The notes under the pieces were generated by a model that made no database searches, had not been told where the DNA came from, and saw nothing but the letters and a program-made list of their open reading frames with translations. Shown here piece after piece: positions 26,412 through 35,800 of a stretch of DNA of 64,000 bases. The stretch's first letter is position 1; every line of letters begins with the position of its first letter. This DNA is from Maribellus sp. YY47 (GTDB lineage Bacteria; Bacteroidota; Bacteroidia; Bacteroidales; Prolixibacteraceae): contig NZ_JALGYW010000014.1 of NCBI RefSeq assembly GCF_023111095.1, positions 1 through 64,000 of the forward strand, in the 5' to 3' direction. The position numbers and the translations under genes are program-made.

Positions 26412-27872
26412 TCATTTTGTAGTTGAATTTAGCTTTGGTTTTTCAGGAAATGCAAGGCTCAGAATCACAGCCATGGAAAATGCCAGCACATAACTTGCCA
26501 GTCTTTCTGAAATTCCTGTACCATCCACCAGCCAGGTTTTCCATACTACTGCTGAAATTGTTCCGGTTACCAGGCTGGCCAAAACTCCGACTCTCGACAG
26601 TCTTTTCCAGAAAATCAATAAAACAATGGCCGGGCCAAACGATGCGCCAATTCCGCTCCACGCGTAGGAAACCAATCCGTACACCGTATCTTCCATGGTA
26701 ATGGCCAGCAGAAAACCAACCAATCCTACTCCCAGCGTCAGCCATTTGTTAAGGTTGAGCATTTTCTTTTCCTGAATTTTCTTTTTGGTCATATGCAGGT
26801 AGAAATCTTCCGTCATCGATGACGAAACCACCATTAATTGAGAAGATGCCGTTGACATCATCGCCGATACGGCCCCGGATAAAAGAATACCGGCCAATAT
26901 CGGGTTTAGCAAAGTCATCACCATGACAGGCATAATTTTTTCCGCGTCGTTTGAAACGGAAGCTGCAGCTTCGCCCAGCAAACCGGCCTGAACCAGTTTA
27001 TACCCGATAATCCCAATCAGAAATGCCCCAATATAGGCTAACAAAGTCCAGGAAATAGCCAGCCACCGGCTTTGCTGTGTCTCTTTTTGGCTGCGCATGG
27101 CCATCATGCGGGTAAGCAGTTGCGGCTGGCCCGTATATCCGAATGCCCAACTCAAACCGTTTAAAATGAGTAAGCCTCCACCGACCTGTTTTACCGCAGC
27201 TGCATTCAACGGAACCGTATAACTGGCTTTGGTAATTGCGGTGGCAATATCGATGTTATTGGCCGCTGCAATGCCCAGGGCGATAATGGGCAGCACCACA
27301 CAGCTAATTACCATTAAAATGGCCTGAAAAGCATCGGTAGCCACTACGGTAATAAATCCTCCCAGCATGGTGTAAATGGTCACCAGCGACGAGCCGATCA
27401 CCATTCCCCAGAAAGGATCAATATTGAAAGTGTCGTTAAAAATCTTTCCGGCACCGCTGAATTGCGCGGCGATGTACAACACAAAAAAGAAAATAATGAT
27501 CAGCGACGAAAGAATTCCAAAACTGCGTTGTGTGCCTTTGAATTTGGCAGAGAAAAGCCCCGGTACGGTTAAAGCTCCTGTTTGTTCGGTAAGTTTTTGT
27601 AAGGGTTCAGCCAGAAAAGTCCACAAAAATAAGATGCCCGAAACACAACCTAATGCCACCCAAATAGCGGCCATCCCTTCAGTGTAGGCGAGCCCGGTTA
27701 AACCCAGCAGCAGCCAGGCTGATTCTCCCGTTGCCCTCTCTGAGAGCGCCAGTGAGAAACCGGAAATCTTCTTTCCTCCAATAACAAAATCGTTGTTGGT
27801 TTTAGAACGTCGTGCAGAATAGGCTACAATGGCTATCAGTACAAGCAGGTAGGCCACAAAGACAATAATCAT
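26412..27872 (-). CDS. Sodium:solute symporter (proline-type, SSS family)
   Basis: About 486 residues from the ATG at 27872 (MIIVFVAYLLVLIAIVAYSA). An upstream ATG would add 18 polar residues and is unlikely. It has about 13 helices with the SSS signatures: DFVIGGKKISGFSLALSERATGESAWLLLGLTGLAY, then GGFITVVATDAFQAILM and LLLGVIGYK-like segments. The GxSSxLVxxYxxLGGF-like run and the sodium-site serines (SGAVSAMMSTASSQLM) place it near PutP. Import of proline or another amino or organic acid with Na+ is likely; the exact substrate is unproven. Confidence 0.83.
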   Translation of the reverse strand: MIIVFVAYLLVLIAIVAYSARRSKTNNDFVIGGKKISGFSLALSERATGESAWLLLGLTGLAYTEGMAAIWVALGCVSGILFLWTFLAEPLQKLTEQTGALTVPGLFSAKFKGTQRSFGILSSLIIIFFFVLYIAAQFSGAGKIFNDTFNIDPFWGMVIGSSLVTIYTMLGGFITVVATDAFQAILMVISCVVLPIIALGIAAANNIDIATAITKASYTVPLNAAAVKQVGGGLLILNGLSWAFGYTGQPQLLTRMMAMRSQKETQQSRWLAISWTLLAYIGAFLIGIIGYKLVQAGLLGEAAASVSNDAEKIMPVMVMTLLNPILAGILLSGAVSAMMSTASSQLMVVSSSMTEDFYLHMTKKKIQEKKMLNLNKWLTLGVGLVGFLLAITMEDTVYGLVSYAWSGIGASFGPAIVLLIFWKRLSRVGVLASLVTGTISAVVWKTWLVDGTGISERLASYVLAFSMAVILSLAFPEKPKLNSTTK

Positions 27873-27991
27873 ACATTTTCTTTTTGTGAGTGCTTTTAAA
27901 GTTAAAAAGAAAATGCACCAGTGCAATTTTGTAGTGTTTAAACCACTAATTGCTTAGTTGGTACGAGACCTTCGAAAAACCGGCTCGTTTG

Positions 27992-28918
27992 CTAATCACT
28001 TACTTTTTGATTCAGGCTCTGAAAACCTTCTCCCAGAATTTCCTTGGTATCCATGATGGTGATAAAGGCATCGGGATCTATTTTGCTGATGTATTCTTCC
28101 AGAATAGCCACTTCGCGACGGCTTACCACGGTGTAAATAATTTCCTTTTCTTCATTGGTATACATGCCTTGCCCCTTGAAATACGTGCCACCTCGTTCCA
28201 GGTCGTTCAACAACTTATCCTTGATAAGCGCATGCTGCTTTGAGATAATAAAAAGGGCTTTGTTGTAGTCGGCCCCTTCGAGTGTAATATCGATTACTTT
28301 ACCGGTAATGTAAATGACTACCCATGAATAGAGCGGGATCGCCCAATCGCCAAAAGCCACTAAACCAAGCAAAACGATCACCGAATCGACATAAATCATC
28401 AGACGGCCCAACTGCAGTTTGGTGTATTTTGCAATGATCATGGCAATAATATCTGAACCGCCCGAAGTAGCTCTTGATTTAAAGATCAAACCCAAACCAA
28501 AACCAGCCAGAACACCCCCAAAAACACATGACAGGAGAACGTCGTTTACCAGCGGAACATCAGCGGCAACCGGACGCATCCAGGTGATCAGGTCGTTAAA
28601 CGTGGCGGTGAGTATCGAGCCCATGATGGTTTTCACTCCGAAACGCGGGCCGAGAATTTTTATTCCCGCTATAATCAAAGGAATATCAAGCAGCAGTGCA
28701 AACAATCCGATCGGAATTCCTTCGGGCCAAAAGGAAAAAACGCCTTTGGTGAGGTAGTGCACCACGATGGAAATACCATATACACCGCCCGGAATAATTT
28801 TATGAGGTGTAATAAAAAATACAAAGGAAGAAGCCAGAATAAATGATCCGACTATAATAAACAAATAGTGTTTAAACCAGAGTTTACTAAAAACTTTGTC
28901 TTTTGTCAGGAATGCCAT
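27992..28918 (-). CDS. YitT family membrane protein (DUF161 + DUF2179)
   Basis: 308 residues. Five to six helices make up the N-terminal DUF161 part (FVFFITPHKIIPGGVYGISIVVHYL; GLIFKSRATSGGSDIIAMIIAKYT; LITGKVIDITLEG-type loop). A C-terminal soluble DUF2179 domain starts about residue 215 (KALFIISKQHALIKDKLLNDLERGGTYFKGQGMY; IYTVVSRREVAILEEYISKIDPDAFITIMDTKEILGEGF). The family is found in many bacteria as a putative transporter. No ligand is known. It is transcribed alone, after the TonB operon. Confidence 0.88.
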   Translation of the reverse strand: MAFLTKDKVFSKLWFKHYLFIIVGSFILASSFVFFITPHKIIPGGVYGISIVVHYLTKGVFSFWPEGIPIGLFALLLDIPLIIAGIKILGPRFGVKTIMGSILTATFNDLITWMRPVAADVPLVNDVLLSCVFGGVLAGFGLGLIFKSRATSGGSDIIAMIIAKYTKLQLGRLMIYVDSVIVLLGLVAFGDWAIPLYSWVVIYITGKVIDITLEGADYNKALFIISKQHALIKDKLLNDLERGGTYFKGQGMYTNEEKEIIYTVVSRREVAILEEYISKIDPDAFITIMDTKEILGEGFQSLNQKVSD

Positions 28919-29032
28919 GATCCAAAATTTTTTGCAAATGACTAATAAAGCGCGGGCAAGAACATTACTGTTATCAGAAATTATACTGCTTGTAATTTCT
29001 GCGCCGGCGGTGCAAAGGAAATAATTTTTATG

Positions 29033-30091
29033 CTAATCGAGAACGAATCGATAGGAGATTGTTCCCTGTTGAAAAGCAGCAGCATTTTCGTTAACGTTAA
29101 ATCGGGCTTTTAGTGCTGCCTGTTTGGCTTCGTTCCAGAATTTCTGGTCCATAATCGTCGTTCCCTGAACACCCGGTTCCGCACTGGTCACTTTCCCTGT
29201 TTTATCAACGGTAACTTTAACCACAACCATTCCGGCATCGTTGCCCGGATATTGTGGTTTAGGTAATGAAATAGCCGACCGGCCGGACAGACTGAACGAA
29301 ATACCTGATCCTTGGTTACCGGAACCACTGCCTCCCTGTCCGTAATTTCCGGCATTCGGATCGCCGGTGGGTACTCCCTGGTTGCCGCCCGGGAAAGTAA
29401 CTCCCTGGCTTTTTCCGTCGCCACTTCCGGTTCCTCCGGTTCCGTTTCCGCTTTTGGTAAAGGCGCCCGCTGTACGCGAGTTTATTTCGTTGATTTTGCG
29501 TTGTTCTTCTTCCAAACGTTTTCTTTCGGCTTCCTCTTTTGCTTTACGTTCGGCCTCGGCCTTGGCTATTGCAGCAGCTTCGGCTTTTGCTTTGGCTTCT
29601 GCATCCGCTTTTCGCTTTGCTTCAGCATCTGCCAGTGCCTTTTTTTGCGCGTCTTCAGCTTGCTTCTTGCGGCGGTCTTCAGCCAGCTGTTCCTGTTTTT
29701 TGCGTTCTTCTTCCTTTTTCTTTTTTTCAGCAGCTTCAATGGCAACCGTTTTTTCGTAATCCTGCGTCATTACTGCTTCATTGGCCGGTTTCGGATTCGA
29801 TTTTGGAGTAGTTGCAGGTGGCGGTGTTGCCGGCTGTGGTGTTGCTTTGGGCTCTTCCCGTTTGGGTGGAGCAGGAGTGGGAGTGGGCTCTTTTTGACGG
29901 GCCGGAGCCGGTTCGCGGTCACCCAATCCATTTTCTGAATTACCAAAGTTTACCAGAATACCTTCTTCCCCCGGCAATGGTAGCGGAGTAAAGAATCCAA
30001 GGAATATCATCAATAACAGCACAATCACGTGAAAAACGATGGTGCCGATAATTCCTTTTTTGCGTTCGCTGTAGTATTCTGTTTCCTTCAT
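29033..30091 (-). CDS. tonB: TonB-family energy transducer
   Basis: About 352 residues from MKETEYYSERKKG; an upstream ATG at 30109 would add six. It has an N-terminal membrane helix (residues about 13-33, VLLLMIFLGFFTPLPLP), a Pro/Glu-rich linker and a Lys/Glu/Ala coiled coil (about 115-210). The C-terminal region ends VVVKVTVDKTGKVTSAEPGVQ, typical of the TonB C-terminal fold that touches outer-membrane receptors. It is the last gene of the ExbB-ExbD-TonB unit, 21 bp behind exbD. It relays proton-motive energy to outer-membrane transporters. Confidence 0.87.
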   Translation of the reverse strand: MKETEYYSERKKGIIGTIVFHVIVLLLMIFLGFFTPLPLPGEEGILVNFGNSENGLGDREPAPARQKEPTPTPAPPKREEPKATPQPATPPPATTPKSNPKPANEAVMTQDYEKTVAIEAAEKKKKEEERKKQEQLAEDRRKKQAEDAQKKALADAEAKRKADAEAKAKAEAAAIAKAEAERKAKEEAERKRLEEEQRKINEINSRTAGAFTKSGNGTGGTGSGDGKSQGVTFPGGNQGVPTGDPNAGNYGQGGSGSGNQGSGISFSLSGRSAISLPKPQYPGNDAGMVVVKVTVDKTGKVTSAEPGVQGTTIMDQKFWNEAKQAALKARFNVNENAAAFQQGTISYRFVLD

Positions 30092-30112
30092 GTTCTGGAT
30101 GCAGTGCAAATT

Positions 30113-30520
30113 TTATTCCGGAGCTGTTGCCAGTATCATTTTATACTTGTTCCGGCGGGCAATGTTCATAATGTTTACCACTTCTTTTACCGGCACACTC
30201 TGGTCGGCATGAAGCGAAATAAAAATGTCGTCGTTGCCTGTTCCGAATTTATTGCGAAGAAAAGGTTCAATCTCGTTAAACGATACCTTTTTCAGGCTGT
30301 TGTTGTCGTTGATGTAGTATTTCAGATCTTTTGTTATCGAGATGGTAGTGATTGGCTTTGCAGCTGTTTGATTGTTGCTTTGCGGCAACAACAATTTCAG
30401 CGCATTCGGAGCAATCAATGTCGATGTAACCATAAAGAATATCAGTAAAAGAAAGACAATGTCAGTCATCGACGACATACTAAATGATGCATCTACTTTA
30501 TTTCTTTTTTTTAACGCCAT
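30113..30520 (-). CDS. exbD: ExbD/TolR biopolymer transport protein
   Basis: 135 residues: MALKKRNKVDASFSMSSMTDIVFLLLIFFMVTSTL, with the membrane helix at about 17-37 carrying the conserved aspartate (Asp20). A periplasmic beta-alpha domain follows. It assembles with ExbB to build the proton-driven motor that energises TonB. The gene is between exbB (10 bp away) and tonB. Confidence 0.92.
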   Translation of the reverse strand: MALKKRNKVDASFSMSSMTDIVFLLLIFFMVTSTLIAPNALKLLLPQSNNQTAAKPITTISITKDLKYYINDNNSLKKVSFNEIEPFLRNKFGTGNDDIFISLHADQSVPVKEVVNIMNIARRNKYKMILATAPE

Positions 30521-30530
30521 TGAAATTGAA

Positions 30531-31223
30531 TTATACCGGTTCGTTCAACAGATCCATAAATTCAGAAGTAGTAGCTTCCATTTTGAAAACCACTTTTTCT
30601 ACATTCGAAACCAAAATGTTATAGGCAAAATAAGCGATGATACCCACTACCAGTCCGGCAACCGTGGTTACCATGGCCTGATAAATACCGGTGGAAAGTA
30701 AGGTTACATCGATGTTGTTTCCTGCATTCGACATATCGTAAAACGCCTGGATCATCCCCATTACTGTACCGAGGAACCCGATCATGGGTGCGCCCCCTGC
30801 AACCGATGCAAGAACCGGAAGACCTTTTTCGAGTTTTGAGATTTCGAGGTTACCTACATTTTCGATGGCTGTATTTACATCGGTTAACGGACGGCCAATT
30901 CGGCTGATTCCTTTTTCAAGCATCCGCGAACCCGGATTGGGATTGCTGCGGCAAAGTGCAATGGCTGCATCAATTTTACCGGTTGAAATGTAAACTTTTA
31001 TTTTGTCGAGTAAACCCGAATCAAATTTGCCTGCTTTTTTGATGGCAAAATAGCGGTCGAAAAAGATATAAACCGCCACCACCGACAAAGCCAGAATCGG
31101 GATCATGATCCAGCCACCTTTTAAGGCCAGGTCAATAAATTTGGTCGAAATTCCTTCGGGTTCAGTAACCGCAGCTTCCACGCCTTGCGGAAGATCAGTT
31201 TGGATCATCAGTAGATTCAACAT
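30531..31223 (-). CDS. exbB: ExbB/TolQ/MotA-type proton channel
   Basis: 230 residues with three membrane helices. The first (about 35-55) has GGWIMIPILALSVVAVYIFFDRY. The other two lie in the C-terminal half with VASVAGGAPMIGFLGTVMGMIQAFYDM and GLVVGIIAYFAYNILVSNVE. The family's conserved GFLGTVxGM motif is present. It forms the pentameric channel of the Exb complex that powers TonB. First gene of the operon; a hairpin separates it from nhaD. Confidence 0.92.
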   Translation of the reverse strand: MLNLLMIQTDLPQGVEAAVTEPEGISTKFIDLALKGGWIMIPILALSVVAVYIFFDRYFAIKKAGKFDSGLLDKIKVYISTGKIDAAIALCRSNPNPGSRMLEKGISRIGRPLTDVNTAIENVGNLEISKLEKGLPVLASVAGGAPMIGFLGTVMGMIQAFYDMSNAGNNIDVTLLSTGIYQAMVTTVAGLVVGIIAYFAYNILVSNVEKVVFKMEATTSEFMDLLNEPV

Positions 31224-31262
31224 ATTTTTTTAATAATATTTTACAATTCTTATCAATAGAAA

Positions 31263-31291
31263 CGGGGTATAATATCAATTATTATACCCCG
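31263..31291 (-). terminator. Hairpin between nhaD and exbB
   Basis: An 11-bp perfect inverted repeat, CGGGGTATAAT and ATTATACCCCG, around a 7-nt loop. On the minus strand it is followed by TTTCTATT, a weak T run. It probably ends nhaD transcription before exbB. Confidence 0.6.
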
Positions 31292-31373
31292 CAAAAGTAA
31301 CTAATATTTTAAATGCTTTCTGAGTCTCAATTGCGCATAAGAACGGAGTTATGAACAATCGGGTATTAATTCA

Positions 31374-32753
31374 TTATAAGCCGAATTCGATGTAATAGAA
31401 GGCAGCTCCTGCCAGATAACCCACTAAAGCCAGCCATGAGATTTTTTTCAGGTACCAGATAAAATCGATTTTTTCGAGTCCCATTGCTGCAACACCGGCT
31501 GCCGATCCGATAATCAACATACTGCCTCCGGTACCGGCGGTATAGGCCAGGAATTCCCAGAATGCGCCATCCTGAACAAAGAAAGCATCGTAACCGGTAA
31601 CTCCAATTTCGTGTACAGGATACATACCCATAGCTCCGGCTACCAATGGAACGTTGTCGACTACCGACGAAAGTACACCAATGGCAAGGTCGATCAGGAA
31701 AATGTTCCCCAGTTTGTCGTCGAGGAATTTTGACAAAATACTCAGGTGGCCTGCCGACTGCAAAGCAGCAACTGCAGAAAGAATACCCAGGAAGAAAAGT
31801 ACGGTTGGAACATCTACACGACGAAGAATGGCCGTTACTTTCAACTTGTTTTTTACCTCTTTTGGCTTGTCTTTGTGAACGATTTCACTTACGACCCATA
31901 ACACGCCCAGCGCAAGTAGCATTCCCATATACGGAGGAAGATGAGTTAGCGTTTTGAAAACCGGAACAAACAACAGGCCTCCAACACCCAGAATAAGGAA
32001 CAAAATGCCTTCTTGTTTTGAAACGTAGTTTTCTTCTTCTTCGTCGATGATTGGACGGGTAACGTTTCCTTTCATTGTAAACGAAAGAATACCCAACGGC
32101 ACTACCATGCAAAGAAGACTGGGAATAAATACTCCCATGATAATTTTAGCGGCAGTAATCTGTCCGCCAATCCAGAGCATAATCGTGGTTACGTCTCCAA
32201 TGGGCGACCACGCTCCACCGGCATTGGCTGCCAGTACAACCATACTGGCAAAAAACCAGCGGGTTTGTTTGTCGTCGATCAGTTTACGCAATAAAGCCAC
32301 CAGCACAATGGTAGTAGTCAGGTTATCCAGCAATGCTGACATAAAGAAAGTCAGGAAGCTGAGTATCCAGAGTAATTTTACCTTGTTGGTTGTCTTGATT
32401 TTATCTGTAATGATCTTAAATCCTTCGTGCTGGTCAACCATCTCAACAATGGTCATTGCTCCCATTAAAAAGAATAAGATCTCGGAAATTTCTCCCAAAT
32501 GGCGAATAATTTCGTATTCTACAATAAATTCATGAATGGCATGCAAGCCATGTGCATCGGGGTTTTCGGCCAGAAATGTGCTCCAGGCCGGACTAAAACC
32601 GAGATGTATTATCGATTCTCCTCCGAGGATGTAGGCAACCCAGCACAGGGAACCAATAATTAAGGCTGACGCTGCTTTGTCAACCTTTAGTGGATGTTCA
32701 AGTGCTATAGCCGTATAGCCCAGAACAAAGATCACAACCATTAATACAAACAT
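31374..32753 (-). CDS. nhaD: Na+/H+ antiporter NhaD family
   Basis: 459 residues with 12-13 membrane helices. Conserved stretches include FFLMGAMTIVEMVDQHEGF, FLTFFMSALLDNLTTTIVLVALLRKL with the DNLTT motif, LAANAGGAWSPIGDVTTIMLW, and VLSSVVDNVPLVAGAMGMY. These are signatures of the IT-superfamily NhaD antiporter. It exports sodium or lithium in exchange for protons, supporting salt tolerance in marine or saline habitats. It is a single gene ahead of the Exb operon. Confidence 0.9.
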   Translation of the reverse strand: MFVLMVVIFVLGYTAIALEHPLKVDKAASALIIGSLCWVAYILGGESIIHLGFSPAWSTFLAENPDAHGLHAIHEFIVEYEIIRHLGEISEILFFLMGAMTIVEMVDQHEGFKIITDKIKTTNKVKLLWILSFLTFFMSALLDNLTTTIVLVALLRKLIDDKQTRWFFASMVVLAANAGGAWSPIGDVTTIMLWIGGQITAAKIIMGVFIPSLLCMVVPLGILSFTMKGNVTRPIIDEEEENYVSKQEGILFLILGVGGLLFVPVFKTLTHLPPYMGMLLALGVLWVVSEIVHKDKPKEVKNKLKVTAILRRVDVPTVLFFLGILSAVAALQSAGHLSILSKFLDDKLGNIFLIDLAIGVLSSVVDNVPLVAGAMGMYPVHEIGVTGYDAFFVQDGAFWEFLAYTAGTGGSMLIIGSAAGVAAMGLEKIDFIWYLKKISWLALVGYLAGAAFYYIEFGL

Positions 32754-32899
32754 AGTATTGATTTTAAAAGATTAAGTTTTGTCATTAATCGAGACCACAA
32801 AATTATTTTTTGAGATGGATATAAAAAGAAATTTTATCAGGAATTTATAAACGTTTAAACTAATAATCAGAAATTTAATCTTTCCGGTATTAATTCCGT

Positions 32900-35800
32900 T
32901 CATTTCTTTTTCCTGAAAAGACTGGTAAATTTTTGATATAAATCGTTAAGCGTGTTGTATTCTTCGGTGAAAGACAGGCCAATTCCTTGGGTATAGGGCG
33001 CTGTTTCGTAGAACAGGTTGTTGTTGGAACGGCTGTACGCTTTCAACTGAACTTTACCATTCGGAACAAGTTTTACATTGATTTCGAAATCACCTACAAT
33101 CTGGCTGTTGTTGGTGCTGTATTGATTGGCATTGTTGCCGATATTTCCGTTTAAGGTAACACGGTCGTTGAAAATTTGTGTACTCAGTGCCAGTTCAATT
33201 TCATCGTCGCTCACCTGGGTGCCTGGACGATAATTTACACCTACATCCCAGTGATCGTTAATTTGCGACAGCCAGTTACTAAGTTGATTGGAAAATAGTT
33301 CACTCGCTGTAGTGCCCAGCATGTTATTGTTCTGGGCTTCGTAGGTTCCCCTGAGGTATTCCGGGGTGTAGAATTTTCCCATTACAATCAGCGAAAGAAT
33401 CTGTTTGTTCAGCTCTTCTTCAGTATTAAAGAATTGTTGCAAATCGTCTTTATCTCTTTCGTTAGCGTTCGGAAATTTAATGTCGAAACCAATGGTAGGA
33501 TTGGATAATTCATCTTCGAGGTGAATAATACATTCCACTTGAATTCTCTGATTCTGCGCCGTATTGTTTGCGTTGTTCATAAACAAATCATACAGCGAAG
33601 CTTTCAGTTTGTAGATGGCTTTCAGATCGATGTTGGCATTGTAAGGGTCACCCGACCATACTATGGAACCGCCCGGTTCGATGGTGAACCGCTTGTTGAT
33701 CACATTTTGAAGGGTGAAAAGATAATCTCCGCGTGTGGGTTTGTAATTGCCCGACAAGTAAATGTCTCCGTCTTCTGTCATTTCGAAAACCAGTAATCCT
33801 TCGCCCTGGGCTTTTATCACATCTCCGATTTGCGAGTTGTAGATCAGCTGAACTTTGGCATCAGATGTCGCCTCAACCGATAAACTCAGGTTTAATTTGT
33901 CTTCTTCCTCGGGTTTTACCTGGTAAAATGCAGGTACTTCGGTTTCGTTAGGGACAACAAATTCGATGAAATCATATTTCTCCACCTCGCTCTCGCTTTC
34001 CATCGATATGTTGACTTCCGTGCCTGATAAAGAGGTCATCGAACCACTTAACCGGACCGATCTTCCTTTTCCCGTAATATCGAGTCTTCCGCGGGCAACG
34101 GCCGTTCCGTAAAATTTTTCGTTGTCGCGTGGGCCGGTGTTCAAAGCTTTGATTCGGTTGGTGGTGGCATGCAAATCATAGATCATGTTCCCGAAATTGT
34201 GATGAACGATGGTGCCAAAGAATTTTCCCTGGTTTTTCTGAGCGTCAAATACCGTTAAATTGTCAAAAAGAATAGTATCGTTTTTGAAATAAACACTATC
34301 GTTAAAGGTATACAGAACCTGTGTTGCCACAATGGTTACCCCCGCATTTATGCCCATTAATGCCCCGTTCAGCAGAACTTTGTCGATTGAGCCGCCAATG
34401 TTTACTTTTCCCGAACCGTAGCCCTTAAAGTTGGAAAAACTTTCGCCCATAAAAGTTTCGAGCACAATCAGTGAAACACTGTCGAAACTTGCATCGAAGT
34501 TCAGTTGTTTTGATGATGGAAGGTAATTCCCGAAGGCATCAAGACTCAATTTGTTGTTGCGTACGACCTTTAACCGCGAATCAATTTTAGATTGACTGCT
34601 GTTCCAGTGGCTAACCAGCGAAACATCGCCCATCAACTGGTCGCGGTAATAAAAATCATCGATCGAAAGGTCGGAGAGTATTGCCGGTTTATCAAATAAA
34701 TTGGCAAATCCGAATGTGCCGTTAACGAGGCCTTTTATTTCAAGATCTTGTTTCGTGTAGACACTCAGGTCTGCAAGATTGATGTTTTTCAGCCGCAGGT
34801 TCAGTAAATCGGCACGTCCTTCGTTAGTTCGGCCATCCACCGCAATTTGCTGACCCCGGTTATAAATCAGAAAATTGTTTACCGACATGGATGACGAATC
34901 GATGGTAACCGAAAAGGGTGAAATGTTCCAGACCGAATCAGCAATAAATATTTTCGACTCCTGTCCTTCAATTACCACCTTCAGGTTATCAGTGCTGTCT
35001 GATTTCGAAAAGAGGGTACGCGATTTTATCGAACCGCTGTACGTTAGTTCGTCATAATTACTCCACGAAATGGTGTTTCTGAGCTCATCGTTCGCCAGTT
35101 CAGAGTCTATTCTGAAATTGTAAAGCTGAATGTCGTTGTCAACCCGAATTTCGCCAAACCTGAATTTAGAGGAGTACTTATTTCCAATGGCTTTGTTCCC
35201 AATAAAAATATCGCGGGCGAGAATGCGGTTGTAACGTACGCCGGGGATACTTCCTTCGAGATCAATTTCCTTTTTTGAGGAATCGAACTTCCCGTATAAA
35301 AGGAAAGGAGTGTCAAGTTCCAGCCCGGGAACAAAGATATTGGCCAGGGGATTGATGTCTTTTATGTCGACCTTGAAATCGAATTGATTGGCAAAGCCGT
35401 TCCCCGTGTCTTTAATCTCGTATGATGGAATAAAACGATGTACGGTTTGTTGAATCGCATCGGCAATACTTCTGAAATGGTAGCTTCCGGCAATGGCGAT
35501 ATCCATTAATCCGGAGCTGAACGAAAGCGAATCGATGCCATTCTTTTTGTTGGTTCTAAGGCTCATTCCGCCCAAATCGAACGATCCGTTTCTGTTTTTG
35601 TAGTAGCCTTCGTCTATGTTGATTATGCCATCAAGATTATCCAGTGTTGTGCCTTTGAAATTGGCATTCATGTTAAATGCCAGTTCTGCATTCGGGAATT
35701 GTTTAAACAGGTTGAGTTGCGCCGGACGGGCTTTATTCAGCTGAAGTGTAAAATCGAATTCAGGAATGGAGCTGTTCAGGTCAACCTGACCAAGAAAAGA

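Noticed and set aside
28975-29001. Hairpin CAGAAATTA/TAATTTCTG as a terminator after tonB
   Set aside because: Stem is AT-rich with a 9-nt loop and no T run on the minus strand.
29312-29938. Long plus-strand frame opposite tonB
   Set aside because: Shadow of the Lys/Glu/Ala-rich coiled coil of TonB in another frame; product is a Phe/Cys-rich low-complexity string.
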